DNA of 64,000 bases from Blepharisma japonicum (taxonomy: Eukaryota > Ciliophora > Heterotrichea > Heterotrichida > Blepharismidae): the NCBI GenBank assembly GCA_949751835.1, contig CATKHK010000034.1, forward strand, positions 369,711 to 433,710, read 5' to 3'. Each line of letters starts with the position of its first letter. Within the stretch, counting starts at the first letter, position 1. A model generated the notes under the pieces. The model did no database searches. It was not told where the DNA came from and saw only the letters and a list, made by a program, of their open reading frames with translations. Below, one piece after another: positions 1 through 9,083 of the stretch. The position numbers were made by a program, and so were the translations under genes.

Positions 1-123
1 ATTCATTACAAATCATGAATAAACAATTTTAAATAACTTACTATTTTAATTTTTATTTAAAAAACAACTTTTCTACCTACAAATATCCACAAAATAAGAA
101 AACAATCACAAATAATTAATTGT

Positions 124-1911
124 ATGTCCATTTCTCAGCAAACCCCAGGCAAACATTCCACCCCAGCTTTTGAGCAGTCTCAATTTTCCCCTTATGACAC
201 AATTGAAAACTTAAATTTCCAAGCCAACTCTCTCTTTAGTTCTCTTGACAAATTATCCTTACCTTCTCCAGAGCAGCAAAAATTAATTGATGAAATAAAA
301 ACAGGAATTTTGAATTTACTATCAGAATGAGAAGACGCCTATGAAGCCAAAATTCAGGTCCCAGCCATCTCAATTCCACCTAATTCTTTAAGAATTACAG
401 AAAATTCTGAAGAAGAAATAAGAAATCTTAAAGAAGAATACGAAATTAGGATTATAGAACTAGAAGAAAAATTAAAAGAAACAGAAAACCAGTGCTTAAA
501 AATGCATGCAGATTGCCAAGATCAATTAAAAGATATAGACCATGATATCGATGAAATTATGCATCATTATAAACAAAAGTGAAAAAAGAAGCCGGTAATT
601 GGAAATATTTTGCAAGACTTGTTTAGTCAAGAAGAATTGGAGGAAGAAGGAAGAATTGCGCTAGGAGAAAAGAGAAAAACTAAAGAAATACAAATAAAGA
701 AACTTGAGATGAGCGGAGAAGAGAACTGGGATATGAATGTGGACAGTGAGGATAGTTCAGGACCGCCTAGCCAGCTTGAAGGAAGCGGGCTGATTTTGTA
801 TGATAAATTGCATGATTTGAAAAAAAAGCTGTATAATTATAGGCATAAAGAAGAAAATAGTTTGAAAAATACTTTAGATAATGCATTTGTTGAAAGTTTA
901 CCAATTTCAATGAAATCAATATCAAATTGTGAATCTCTCAAATTAACAAATTTGCTTTCTGGACTGAAATCAAGAGACAGCAGCTTATTAGCTGAGCAAA
1001 CCTATGGCAAAGGAGAAAAAATTGAAAATAAAATAAATGAAATACCCAAAGTAGACCAAAATTTAAAGCCAAATGAGATAAATAATTTACTTTCTGAAAA
1101 GCTAACTTTAGATGAAAAAGAACAGCTTGTACTAACACTAATAGATAGAGAAAATTCAGAGGCAAGTCATGATGTCTGCTTAGAAGACTTATTGGATATT
1201 TCTCAAAACGATGTATCTCGTAAAGAAATAACTGTCATAGAGACTACTGAGCAAAGCGATAATTCTTTTGCTAGCTTTTTAAAAGCAAATTCTAAAAACC
1301 CAGAAAATAACTCCCTGAATTTTTCGAATGTTTTAACTTTCAAAAAACCAGAAAAAGATTCATTTATTTCTCAAGTAGAAAATTCGTTTGATGAATTTTT
1401 AAAAGAAAAATCATTTAGTCATATCAATGATTCTAAATCTATAGAAATTTCTGGTATAGCTGACTCAAAACCCTTTGAAAATTCAAATATCGAGGAATCC
1501 AAAAACTTTCAAAGTTTTGCTCTGCTACTTTCCCCTATAAATTCTTCAAAGCCTCCCTTCTTCCCTGCAATAATCCCTTCAAAGCTTGATACTTCAAATG
1601 ATTCATTGCAAAATAATTCACTTTTTTCAGATAACAGCTTTCCATCTCCTAATAATCCTAAGAAAAAACCCAAAAAAAGGCAGCTTTTAAACCGCCCTAA
1701 GATTTTTGATAAAGAAGACTCCTCAATTCTTCCACCTTTAAACACATCGACTGAGTCTAAATCTAAGCCAAAAATACAACTGCTTCCACAGCCTCCTTCT
1801 GAGCCTTCTGAGAGAAAAAAACCATTCAGTTTCCGAGGCAGATTTTTCCGGCTGATTGCTGCGTCTCAGTCTAAATTAATCCCCTCTCTTCCAAACCCAC
1901 AATTTTTATAA
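124..1911 (+). CDS. Hypothetical coiled-coil, Ser/Pro-rich protein, 595 aa
   Basis: I do not recognise this protein. One frame runs from ATG 124 to TAA 1911 when the TGA codons at 328 and near 580 are read as Trp; with the standard code it would be cut into pieces. Residues roughly 95-150 are a charged heptad-like stretch (EEEIRNLKEEYEIRIIELEE and onward) typical of a coiled coil. The rest is low-complexity, rich in Ser, Lys, Asn and Pro, and ends in a basic, aromatic tail (FRGRFFRLIAASQSK). There is no signal peptide or membrane segment, so it is probably a cytoplasmic structural or scaffold protein (inference). The BTB gene starts only 30 nt after its stop on the same strand. The frame is solid; the function is unknown. 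Confidence 0.75.
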
Positions 1912-1941
1912 CTTATAATTAGCTGTAAAATTTATTTATAA

Positions 1942-2895
1942 ATGCGATCAAGAAGAAATAGCTCTGAACCATCTCCTGATGTGATTTTTGAAGCTGGCGA
2001 AGACCTCTACACCAATGCAAGTCTCGCCTTAACAAAAGGTGCAATAAAGCGAATTTCTTTAGCTAGGCCGCGCGTTGCTCAAAGTTATTGTTTTGAGTTC
2101 TGTGGGATTATAGGAGTCGCTTATAGAGCTCTCAGATTTGTCTTGGATTCAAAACCTTTGAATGAAGAGACTTATATCATTGCTCCATGCATTGTAAAAG
2201 TCTTCCATTCCTGTGATATATTACAATCAGCACAAAACAGCTTGCAGCCAGCGTTATTAGAACTTTTTAACAGTGGCCTTGAAGCAGACATTAAAATCGA
2301 GACATCAGAAAATAAGATTTTTTCAGCCCACAAGTGCATACTGATGTGCAGGTCGCCAAAATTTAGGGCTATGTTTAATAGCGCTATGACTGAATGCGAA
2401 AATTCTTATATAAAGCTGCCAGATACAGACCCGTGCTTATTTGATAGGCTACTTAAGTGGATTTATACAGGAAGCACATTGATGCCTGAAGATATCAATG
2501 ATTTATGCAGCTTGCTGGTGATGGCTGATGAGTACATGCTTAATGATTTAAAGATGAGGTGTGAAGAAGACATTATTTCGAAGCTATGTCCTGAAAATGT
2601 GGTACAAATTATGGAAATTGCCCATAAGTTGCCATTAGTATCTGATAACTTGATGAGCGAATGCAAAGAAGTTTTCGTTAAAGAATACAACAAAGTCAAA
2701 GAATGCCAGCCTGACATGGAAAAAATCATTGCATCAGTACCTGGGCTGATGACTGAGATTTTTTCTCATTTTCATAAAAGTTCCAACAAGCACAAAGCAA
2801 GAAGAGTTACATTTAGAATTGAAGACGCTGGAGACCCACTAGAAGACGTTTCTACTGTATATTCTGGGTACTCGTCAACAGGATCTTATGCATAA
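1942..2895 (+). CDS. BTB/POZ domain protein, 317 aa
   Basis: A BTB/POZ fold lies at about residues 110-220. The pattern is the usual one: a hydrophobic/acidic strand (EADIKIETSENKIFSAHKCI), then AHKCILMCRSPKFRAMF, then FDRLLKWIYTGS, then a BACK-like helical stretch (LCPENVVQIMEIAHKLPL). BTB domains form dimers and often act as substrate adaptors for Cullin-3 ubiquitin ligases; that role is inferred here. The first 100 residues are not recognisable, and no Kelch or other partner domain follows; the tail is Ser/Thr-rich. ATG 1942 is the first start after the upstream gene's stop. The 3' end of this gene was tandemly duplicated together with the start of the M16 gene: a broken copy of the tail lies at about 3445-3582. 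Confidence 0.8.
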   Translation: MRSRRNSSEPSPDVIFEAGEDLYTNASLALTKGAIKRISLARPRVAQSYCFEFCGIIGVAYRALRFVLDSKPLNEETYIIAPCIVKVFHSCDILQSAQNSLQPALLELFNSGLEADIKIETSENKIFSAHKCILMCRSPKFRAMFNSAMTECENSYIKLPDTDPCLFDRLLKWIYTGSTLMPEDINDLCSLLVMADEYMLNDLKMRCEEDIISKLCPENVVQIMEIAHKLPLVSDNLMSECKEVFVKEYNKVKECQPDMEKIIASVPGLMTEIFSHFHKSSNKHKARRVTFRIEDAGDPLEDVSTVYSGYSSTGSYA

Positions 2896-2947
2896 TAACC
2901 ATTATGTTTCCAATAATTTTTGATAAATTCCGTTTAAATAATCTAAA

Positions 2948-3434
2948 ATGTCAATCGAAAAGACCCAAATGACTCACGTGACTATCACTATTTCGAGCTC
3001 CCCAACAAAATGAAGTGTCTTGTTATTAGTGACCCTGAAACTGATATGGCAGCTGAATCAGTTGATGTGAATGCAGGAAGTCAATCAGACCCTAAAAGTA
3101 CTCAAGGATTGGCTTATTTTTTGGAGCACATGCTTTTTCTTGGCACTGAAAAATACCCAGTAGAAAATTATTATTGTTTCCGATATAAAAAAATAATAAT
3201 AATTTTTGGTATAGAAATAACCAGGGTAATCGGAGAGAGGATACTCTTCTTTTCTATCTGAAAACGCTGGCTATGGCAATGCTTATACATGGATTGAAGA
3301 TACAAATTTCCACTTTAAGGTTTCTGTCAATAAATTAGAACAAGCTTTAGATTTTTTTTCACAATTTTTTATTGGTCCTTTGTTTTCAAAAGATGCGGTG
3401 GATAGGGAATTAAAAGCTGTTTGATCAAGCATAA
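2948..3434 (+). pseudogene. Truncated, frameshifted relic of the M16 peptidase 5' end
   Basis: This is a second copy of the first ~140 codons of the M16 gene that starts at 3646. The match begins at the same ATG context and continues to the region of the third zinc ligand. It is broken in several ways. One base is missing just after the fifth codon. The first His of the zinc motif is changed, giving GLAYFLEH where the intact gene has GLAHFLEH. A 70 bp TA-flanked insert splits the frame at 3174-3243. Homology stops near 3434, where a copy of the BTB tail begins. It cannot encode an active peptidase. The layout implies a ~690 bp tandem duplication that left the two real genes intact on either side. 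Confidence 0.9.
3174..3243 (+). other. 70 bp TA-bounded insertion resembling a retained IES
   Basis: Aligned with the intact M16 gene, the relic has exactly one extra block here. It is flanked by TA at 3172-3173 and TA at 3242-3243, and the intact gene has a single TA at that point. Near its ends are the inverted hexamers TCCGAT (left) and ATCGGA (right). Ciliate internal eliminated sequences are characteristically TA-bounded and leave one TA after excision; calling this an IES remaining in macronuclear DNA is inference. An ordinary small insertion with chance TA flanks is the alternative. Confidence 0.45.
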
Positions 3435-3444
3435 ACCTTCCCGA

Positions 3445-3582
3445 AATTTTTCTCATTTTCATATAAATTCCAACAAGCACAAAGCAAGGAGAGTTACATT
3501 TAGAAAATCAGTAGCTGGAGACCTACTAGAAGACGTTTTTAATATATATTCTAGCTACTTGTCAACTGAAGCTTATGAATAA
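3445..3582 (+). pseudogene. Orphan copy of the BTB gene 3' tail
   Basis: The sequence from about 3445 matches the last ~45 codons of the BTB gene and continues into its 3' flank (the AATAACCATTATG stretch), at an offset of about 687-698 bp. It has no 5' part and no start codon. Several amino-acid-changing differences and an extra codon show it is no longer constrained. It is the right-hand half of the tandem-duplication scar between the BTB and M16 genes. Confidence 0.85.
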
Positions 3583-3645
3583 TAACCATTATGCTTTCAA
3601 TAATTTTTGTTAAATTCCTTTCCCCGTCTGACTAATAATCTAAAA

Positions 3646-6510
3646 ATGTCAATCGAAAAGAGCCCTAATGACACACGTGACTATCACTATTTCGAGCTCC
3701 CCAACAAGATGAAATGTCTCGTTATTAGTGACCCTGACACTGATATGGCAGCTGCGTCGGTTGATGTGAATGTAGGAAGTCAGTCAGACCCTAAAAGTAC
3801 CCAAGGGCTGGCTCATTTTTTGGAGCACATGCTTTTTCTTGGCACTGAAAAATACCCAGTAGAAAATTATTACTCTTCTTTTCTATCTGAAAATGCTGGC
3901 TCTGATAATGCTTATACAGGTACTGAAGATACAAATTTTCACTTTAAGGTTGCTGTCGATAAATTAGAGCAAGCTTTAGAGATTTTTTCACAATTTTTTA
4001 TTGGACCTCTGTTCTCAAAAGATGCTGTGGATAGAGAATTGAAAGCTGTTGACTCAGAGCATAGCAAAAACTTGAAGAATGATATGTGGAGACTTATGCA
4101 GTTGTCAAGAAATTTCGCACTTGAGTGGCATTCGTTTAATCATTTTGCGACTGGGAATTTGGAAACTTTAAATAAGCCAGACATATATGATCAAGTTAGA
4201 GAATTTTACAACACAAAATATTCTAGCAATATCATGGGCATCGTCCTCTATGGCAAAGAAAACACTCAAACTCTTGAAAACTGGGTCAGACAAAGCTTTA
4301 CACCAGTAATCGACAAAAATTTAATCCCAGAAGTAGACATGAGAATGCCATATGATGAAACCGTTTCAGGAATCCTTGTAAAAGTAATTCCAGTCCAAGA
4401 CGTAAAGCATATAAGATTTTTCTGGTCATGGCCACCTAGTATAATCCATTACAAATCTAAGCCTGGAAACTATATTGCACATCTTATAGGTCACGAAGGT
4501 AAAAACAGCTTGCTTTCTTTCCTCAAAGCTGAAGGTCTAGCTCAAGAGTTATCTGCAAGCGGCACAGGCCAACAGTACTCAAATTTAAGCATTTTAGTAG
4601 TGAATGTAGAATTAACTGATAAAGGACTTGAAAACTATGAGAGAGTTATAGAAATTACGCATGCTTATATTGCTATGCTGAAAGAGAGAGGGGTTCAGGA
4701 GTGGATTCATCAAGAAATAAAAGCTCTGGCTCAGGCTAATTTTAATTTCAAAAGTAAAAGTGATCCATTGTCGTATTGTGAATATTTGTCTTGGAGACTC
4801 CACAGGTATCCTCATGAAAAAATCATTTCTGGATCTGATTTAATTGAAGAATTTAATCCTGATTTATTAAGATCTTTTATCGACCTTTTAACACCCCAAA
4901 ATTTACAAGTTTACCTTATCAGCAAAAAATTCGACGAAAACCAAATGCAGACGGAAAGATGGTATGGCACAAAATACTCCGCAGAAAAATTTTCCAGCGA
5001 CCTCCTAACCAAAATGACGAACTTCCAAGTGTCCCACCCAAAAATAGTCCTCGACCTCCCTCTAAAAAACAATTTCATCCCAACAGTTTTCGATGTTCTC
5101 CCAATCTCAGACAAACCATTACCTCTCCGAATCCTCGATAACGAAAAAAATACAGTCTGGCACAAACAAGACGACACATTTAAAGTCGATAAAGTCTGCT
5201 CACAATTAATGATATATTGCAATGACGCTGGTTTCCAAGATAGTCCTTATTTTTATTTATTAGCAAAAATATGGAGAAAAATATTTTGGGATAAATTTAG
5301 AGAAGAAAATTATTTGGCTGAGCAGGGCGGGTTGACATTAAGTTTACATTTAGAACATTATGGATTGAAATTAAGCTTATCAGGGTATAGTCAAAAATAT
5401 GATAAATTCTTTGAGACTGTTTTGGAGAGACTGGCAACTGTGGCTATTGATAATGATGATAAAGAACTGTTCCAAAGCCATTGGACACATATAAATGATT
5501 CATTAAGCAATCATTTTTTATCAGCTCCAACCAATCAAGCTATGAAGCTTTGCATTGATTTGATGCTGCTGCAAGGACACTTTTCTGAGCTCGACCAATT
5601 AAAAGCCCTCCAAAACATTACTTTTGAAGATTTAATATGGTTCCATTCCAAATGGCTCAAAACTGTCAGATTTGAATGGTTTGTGATGGGGAATTTCAGC
5701 CAAGAAAGGACAATGTCTATGGTGGAGTCTTGCACAAGAGTTTTTGAGCAAGCTAAAAACTGCAGCTATATAAGAAAAGATGAATATCCTAGGCTGCAAG
5801 TAATTGAAATCCCTAAAACTCCTTGTGAGTCGTCAGTGTCATCATTGGTTTACCCTGTTTATCTTCTTGATCAAACCAATAATAACTCAGTTTCTGTCTG
5901 TTCGTGGCAACTAGAAGCTGAAACTTTGAAATCCCAAGCTGTTTTGTCTATTCTGGACAATTTTATTAAAGAGCCTTGCTATGACACTCTCCGCACCAAG
6001 GAGCAGCTTGGCTATATAGTTTCTTCCTTTGTAAGAAAATTAAGAGGGGTCCTTCATTTCAATATAGTGGTCCAATCTTCTGTAGCTGCCCCATACTTTT
6101 TGACTGACAGAATAACTAATTTCATAAACGAAATTAGAAAAGACGTAAAAGAAATTTCTGACGAAAAATTCAACACAAATAGAGAATCTACCATTAAATC
6201 ACTGACGAAAAAAGACATGTCAATTTTTGAGCAGTATAGGAGATTTATATTAGAAGTGGATTCTGGGGCTTATTTGTTTGGCAGAAGAGAAGATATTGAG
6301 GTGGAGCTGAGAAAGGTAACGAAGGAAGAGTTCCAGAGGTGCTTTGAGGAACTATTTTTTGATAGCGCAAGAAGACTGGATGTTGAAGTTATATGTGAAG
6401 GAATGCGGGTAAGCCAAGAAAGTGTCACAAGAAATAGAGAAGTTATTAAGACACCAAACCAGTTTAAGAGAAAGATGAGAAGTTTGCCTCAGGTTTATAT
6501 AAGAGATTAG
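3646..6510 (+). CDS. Insulinase-family (M16A) zinc metallopeptidase, 954 aa
   Basis: This is an insulysin/IDE-type peptidase, which degrades short peptides inside a closed two-half chamber. The inverted zinc motif HFLEH is at residues 57-61, and the third ligand is probably Glu138 in AVDSEHSKN, about 77 residues later as the family requires. GSDNAYTGTEDTNFHF follows the family pattern. Near the C-terminus, RTKEQLGYIVSSF matches the substrate-binding element of IDE. The length is normal for full-size four-domain M16A enzymes. There is no signal peptide, so it is probably cytosolic. I chose ATG 3646 (MSIEKSPND) because the duplicated relic upstream preserves the same ATG context; the frame is open slightly further upstream but without an ATG. 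The gene ends in TAG and has no in-frame TGA. Confidence 0.93.
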   Translation: MSIEKSPNDTRDYHYFELPNKMKCLVISDPDTDMAAASVDVNVGSQSDPKSTQGLAHFLEHMLFLGTEKYPVENYYSSFLSENAGSDNAYTGTEDTNFHFKVAVDKLEQALEIFSQFFIGPLFSKDAVDRELKAVDSEHSKNLKNDMWRLMQLSRNFALEWHSFNHFATGNLETLNKPDIYDQVREFYNTKYSSNIMGIVLYGKENTQTLENWVRQSFTPVIDKNLIPEVDMRMPYDETVSGILVKVIPVQDVKHIRFFWSWPPSIIHYKSKPGNYIAHLIGHEGKNSLLSFLKAEGLAQELSASGTGQQYSNLSILVVNVELTDKGLENYERVIEITHAYIAMLKERGVQEWIHQEIKALAQANFNFKSKSDPLSYCEYLSWRLHRYPHEKIISGSDLIEEFNPDLLRSFIDLLTPQNLQVYLISKKFDENQMQTERWYGTKYSAEKFSSDLLTKMTNFQVSHPKIVLDLPLKNNFIPTVFDVLPISDKPLPLRILDNEKNTVWHKQDDTFKVDKVCSQLMIYCNDAGFQDSPYFYLLAKIWRKIFWDKFREENYLAEQGGLTLSLHLEHYGLKLSLSGYSQKYDKFFETVLERLATVAIDNDDKELFQSHWTHINDSLSNHFLSAPTNQAMKLCIDLMLLQGHFSELDQLKALQNITFEDLIWFHSKWLKTVRFEWFVMGNFSQERTMSMVESCTRVFEQAKNCSYIRKDEYPRLQVIEIPKTPCESSVSSLVYPVYLLDQTNNNSVSVCSWQLEAETLKSQAVLSILDNFIKEPCYDTLRTKEQLGYIVSSFVRKLRGVLHFNIVVQSSVAAPYFLTDRITNFINEIRKDVKEISDEKFNTNRESTIKSLTKKDMSIFEQYRRFILEVDSGAYLFGRREDIEVELRKVTKEEFQRCFEELFFDSARRLDVEVICEGMRVSQESVTRNREVIKTPNQFKRKMRSLPQVYIRD

Positions 6511-6672
6511 GTTAGAAATAAAATAAAAAATCTGAAAAGGAATTAGGAATTTTATGATTAAAACGAGAGTGAAAAGAAGGAAAAATAGAGAGTCAAAATG
6601 AGATAAGTGGTAAGGAAATTTGAATAATTGAAATACAATAATTTGTGCTTTAAATTAAATATATAGGAATTT

Positions 6673-7050
6673 ATGACACTGTGGAATATCTCAAAAGTTC
6701 TTGCTGACTGCGAAAGAATGCTTGATAATCACGATTTATTTTGCTTACATGGGATAAGCCGTGCTCGATGTATCAAATGCTCTCGAGGACATGTTTCTAA
6801 CATTGGAAAAATCAATAAACTTGGCAGCTTCAAACTAGACCCAGTCCTTGAAAAAATGATGAAAACACATGAAGAAGACAACATCTGGGATCGGCTTAAA
6901 AATGAGGTGAAATTAAAGTCAGAAAGAGAAGCTATTGAAAATTCTTGTAAAATAATGACAGAAGTTATTGAAGAAGTTTTGCAGCATACTCCAGAAGAAA
7001 ATATCCCAGTTTCTTTTATACAGTTTCTCAGTGAGACTATAGAATTATAA
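6673..7050 (+). CDS. Small hypothetical protein with Cys/His cluster, 125 aa
   Basis: The open frame runs from ATG to TAA, 160 nt downstream of the M16 gene. The first third holds FCLHGISRARCIKCSRGH, a Cys/His cluster that could bind one zinc ion (Cys24, Cys33, Cys36 and nearby His, by eye). The rest is charged and helical with no membrane segment. I do not recognise a family. It converges on the LRR gene of the opposite strand, with about 180 nt between the two stops. Confidence 0.6.
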   Translation: MTLWNISKVLADCERMLDNHDLFCLHGISRARCIKCSRGHVSNIGKINKLGSFKLDPVLEKMMKTHEEDNIWDRLKNEVKLKSEREAIENSCKIMTEVIEEVLQHTPEENIPVSFIQFLSETIEL

Positions 7051-7227
7051 TTAAAATAGCTTTTAAACACATTGAGCTCAAAATAATGTTTTTTTGTTGG
7101 ATCATGTTTAATAGGGATTTCTTATAATAGCAACATTTTTATAAGAAAATATTAAATTTCACTGGAGTTCTCATTAAAAATCAAAAAAATTTTATTTCTG
7201 CATTTAAAATGCTTAATATATAACTAT

Positions 7228-9060
7228 TTATCTTATCAATTCCATCAATTTCAGCTTTTTCTCCTCAGCTGACCTAAAAAAATCATCCTCCTTCGCTATA
7301 TCAATTTCTACCTCCCTCGGCACAAATTCCTTCATTTTTTCTAGCATCCTCAATTTAATTCCCAAATTTCCACTTAACCCTAAATGAGCAAGCGTCTTAT
7401 TTTTTTCTAATCCATACGATAAATTGCTTAATCCTTTATATCCAATTGCATTTTGGTTCAGCATAAGCTGCTGTAAAGCTACATTGGCGCTCAACATATG
7501 TCCAAATTCTCTCATATCTTTATCAGTTAGCCCACATTTATAGAGAACTAAGCTTTTAAGCTCAGTGTTTACTATAAGAGACCGAGATAAATCTTTAGAA
7601 ACTTGTTCTTGGAAGGTGCTGAAGGAGAGATTTAGGCCTTTTAAGGTTCTATTTATCCTGATAACTTTGGAAAAAGCTAGGCCTGAGGCAATTTCCATTT
7701 CATTTTTACTGATGTTGCAAAATTTGACACTGGAGTTGCAGAGAAGGCCCATTGCTATGCAGCAAGCCCCAGCGTCTTCAAATTTGTTGCCTTCGACCCT
7801 TAAAAATTGGATTTGGCAGGAGCTGTCTGATAAATATTGCTGCAGCGCCTGGGCTGATGGAAGCCCAATCCCAGTATATGATAAATCATAATCATCAAGG
7901 CTTGGGCTTGCATGCATCAAGGCTAAGGTCAGTGCGGCTACCGCTTTATCCCCTATCTGATTTCCAGAAAAATCTACCTTTACTAGTGTCGAAAAACAAG
8001 TAAAATGTTTTATCAAATAAATAATTTTCAATTGGTCAATCCCGCAGCTTGGAAAAGATAAGCAGTTTCTATTAATTGAAATAAACCTTTTTTTGAATAC
8101 AGAAGATCTGATATTATAAGAAAATGCGTTTTCAATGATATCTCTTATCCCATCAAATAATATTTTTGCGCCAGTTTTTTCGAACTGGTTTTGGAGATTA
8201 AGAAAAATCATAGCTTTTGCAAGAATTGCTGAGGCTTCAGCGCCTAAGTTGTCTCTGCCTGAGTCAATGCTGAGTAGCTCTGTTAAATCGCCGCTTTGGA
8301 TTATTTCGTCCCTTTGGATTTTGTCAAAGCTTTTGCTTGACTTGAGGACGTTGGACTCGTGGGAGACTGTTTCTTCATGGTCTTTTGAGTCTAATTCCCC
8401 TCTAAAGTTAACACCTTTTTTTCTAGTCGAGTTTTTTGGTGTTCCGGTTTCATAAAATTTAGACTCGCTGATTTTTTCAATTTTTATTTTTTCAAGCTTT
8501 TCCCTCAGTCTTTCAACTGGATCTCCAGATCTCTCAATTACCTGTGGCGCTTCAATTTTCTGCTCAATGTGCCCAAACTGCCTTTTTACTTCTTCTACAA
8601 TTGTTTCACATATTTTACCAGCAGCTCTTCTTCTATTAATTGCATGCTTATCATATAGCAGCAATTTCCTTGGATCCACACTTTCAGAGTCATCTTGTCC
8701 TTCAGTTAAATTATTCAGTTGCTCCTTAACCGAGCTGCTTGACAGTTCTTCATTCATCGTTATATACAATTTCCAGGTTTTTCTCCTATACCCTGATTTT
8801 GATGTTTTTTCTTGAATTTGAAAATCATTTGAGCTTCTTGCAAAATCGTCAGGATTTAAAAAGCTTTTAAGTGACCCAATCTTGCAAGAAAGCGGAGGAA
8901 GCTTAACCTGTGTCAGCTGGGCTTCTGAATTTGCAGCTCTTTTCAGCCTCTGCGGATACTGTGACTTGGATTTTTTGTTTTTTACATCAGAATTCCTAGT
9001 CCAATGCGAAATAAAGTCCTTTGTGGTGGGTAAAAAATCGTTATCATAAGACCTGTTCAT
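7228..9060 (-). CDS. Leucine-rich repeat protein (RNase-inhibitor type), 610 aa
   Basis: The C-terminal half (about residues 330-570) contains ribonuclease-inhibitor-type LRRs. Their phase is LxxLxLSxNxIGxxGxxxLxxxL, for example VDFSGNQIGDKAVAALTLAL and LMLNQNAIGYKGLSNLSYGL. The N-terminal ~300 residues are charged, Ser/Lys-rich and not recognisable. In ciliates this architecture is shared by axonemal proteins such as the dynein-regulatory-complex subunit TCTE1/DRC5, and by other scaffold LRR proteins; I cannot choose between them. There is no signal peptide. Only 23 bp separate its start codon from the stop of the upstream TTLL gene, so both minus-strand genes are tightly packed. The stop is TAA. 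Confidence 0.75.
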   Translation of the reverse strand: MNRSYDNDFLPTTKDFISHWTRNSDVKNKKSKSQYPQRLKRAANSEAQLTQVKLPPLSCKIGSLKSFLNPDDFARSSNDFQIQEKTSKSGYRRKTWKLYITMNEELSSSSVKEQLNNLTEGQDDSESVDPRKLLLYDKHAINRRRAAGKICETIVEEVKRQFGHIEQKIEAPQVIERSGDPVERLREKLEKIKIEKISESKFYETGTPKNSTRKKGVNFRGELDSKDHEETVSHESNVLKSSKSFDKIQRDEIIQSGDLTELLSIDSGRDNLGAEASAILAKAMIFLNLQNQFEKTGAKILFDGIRDIIENAFSYNIRSSVFKKRFISINRNCLSFPSCGIDQLKIIYLIKHFTCFSTLVKVDFSGNQIGDKAVAALTLALMHASPSLDDYDLSYTGIGLPSAQALQQYLSDSSCQIQFLRVEGNKFEDAGACCIAMGLLCNSSVKFCNISKNEMEIASGLAFSKVIRINRTLKGLNLSFSTFQEQVSKDLSRSLIVNTELKSLVLYKCGLTDKDMREFGHMLSANVALQQLMLNQNAIGYKGLSNLSYGLEKNKTLAHLGLSGNLGIKLRMLEKMKEFVPREVEIDIAKEDDFFRSAEEKKLKLMELIR

Positions 9061-9083
9061 ATTAAAAAATTATATTTATCACA

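Noticed and set aside
1-123. Telomere or chromosome end at the window edge
   Set aside because: No telomere-type repeat is visible at either end.
3607-3645. Extension of the M16 gene upstream of ATG 3646 via a TTG
   Set aside because: No ATG in the extension, and the duplicated relic conserves the context of ATG 3646, so the first ATG is the better start.
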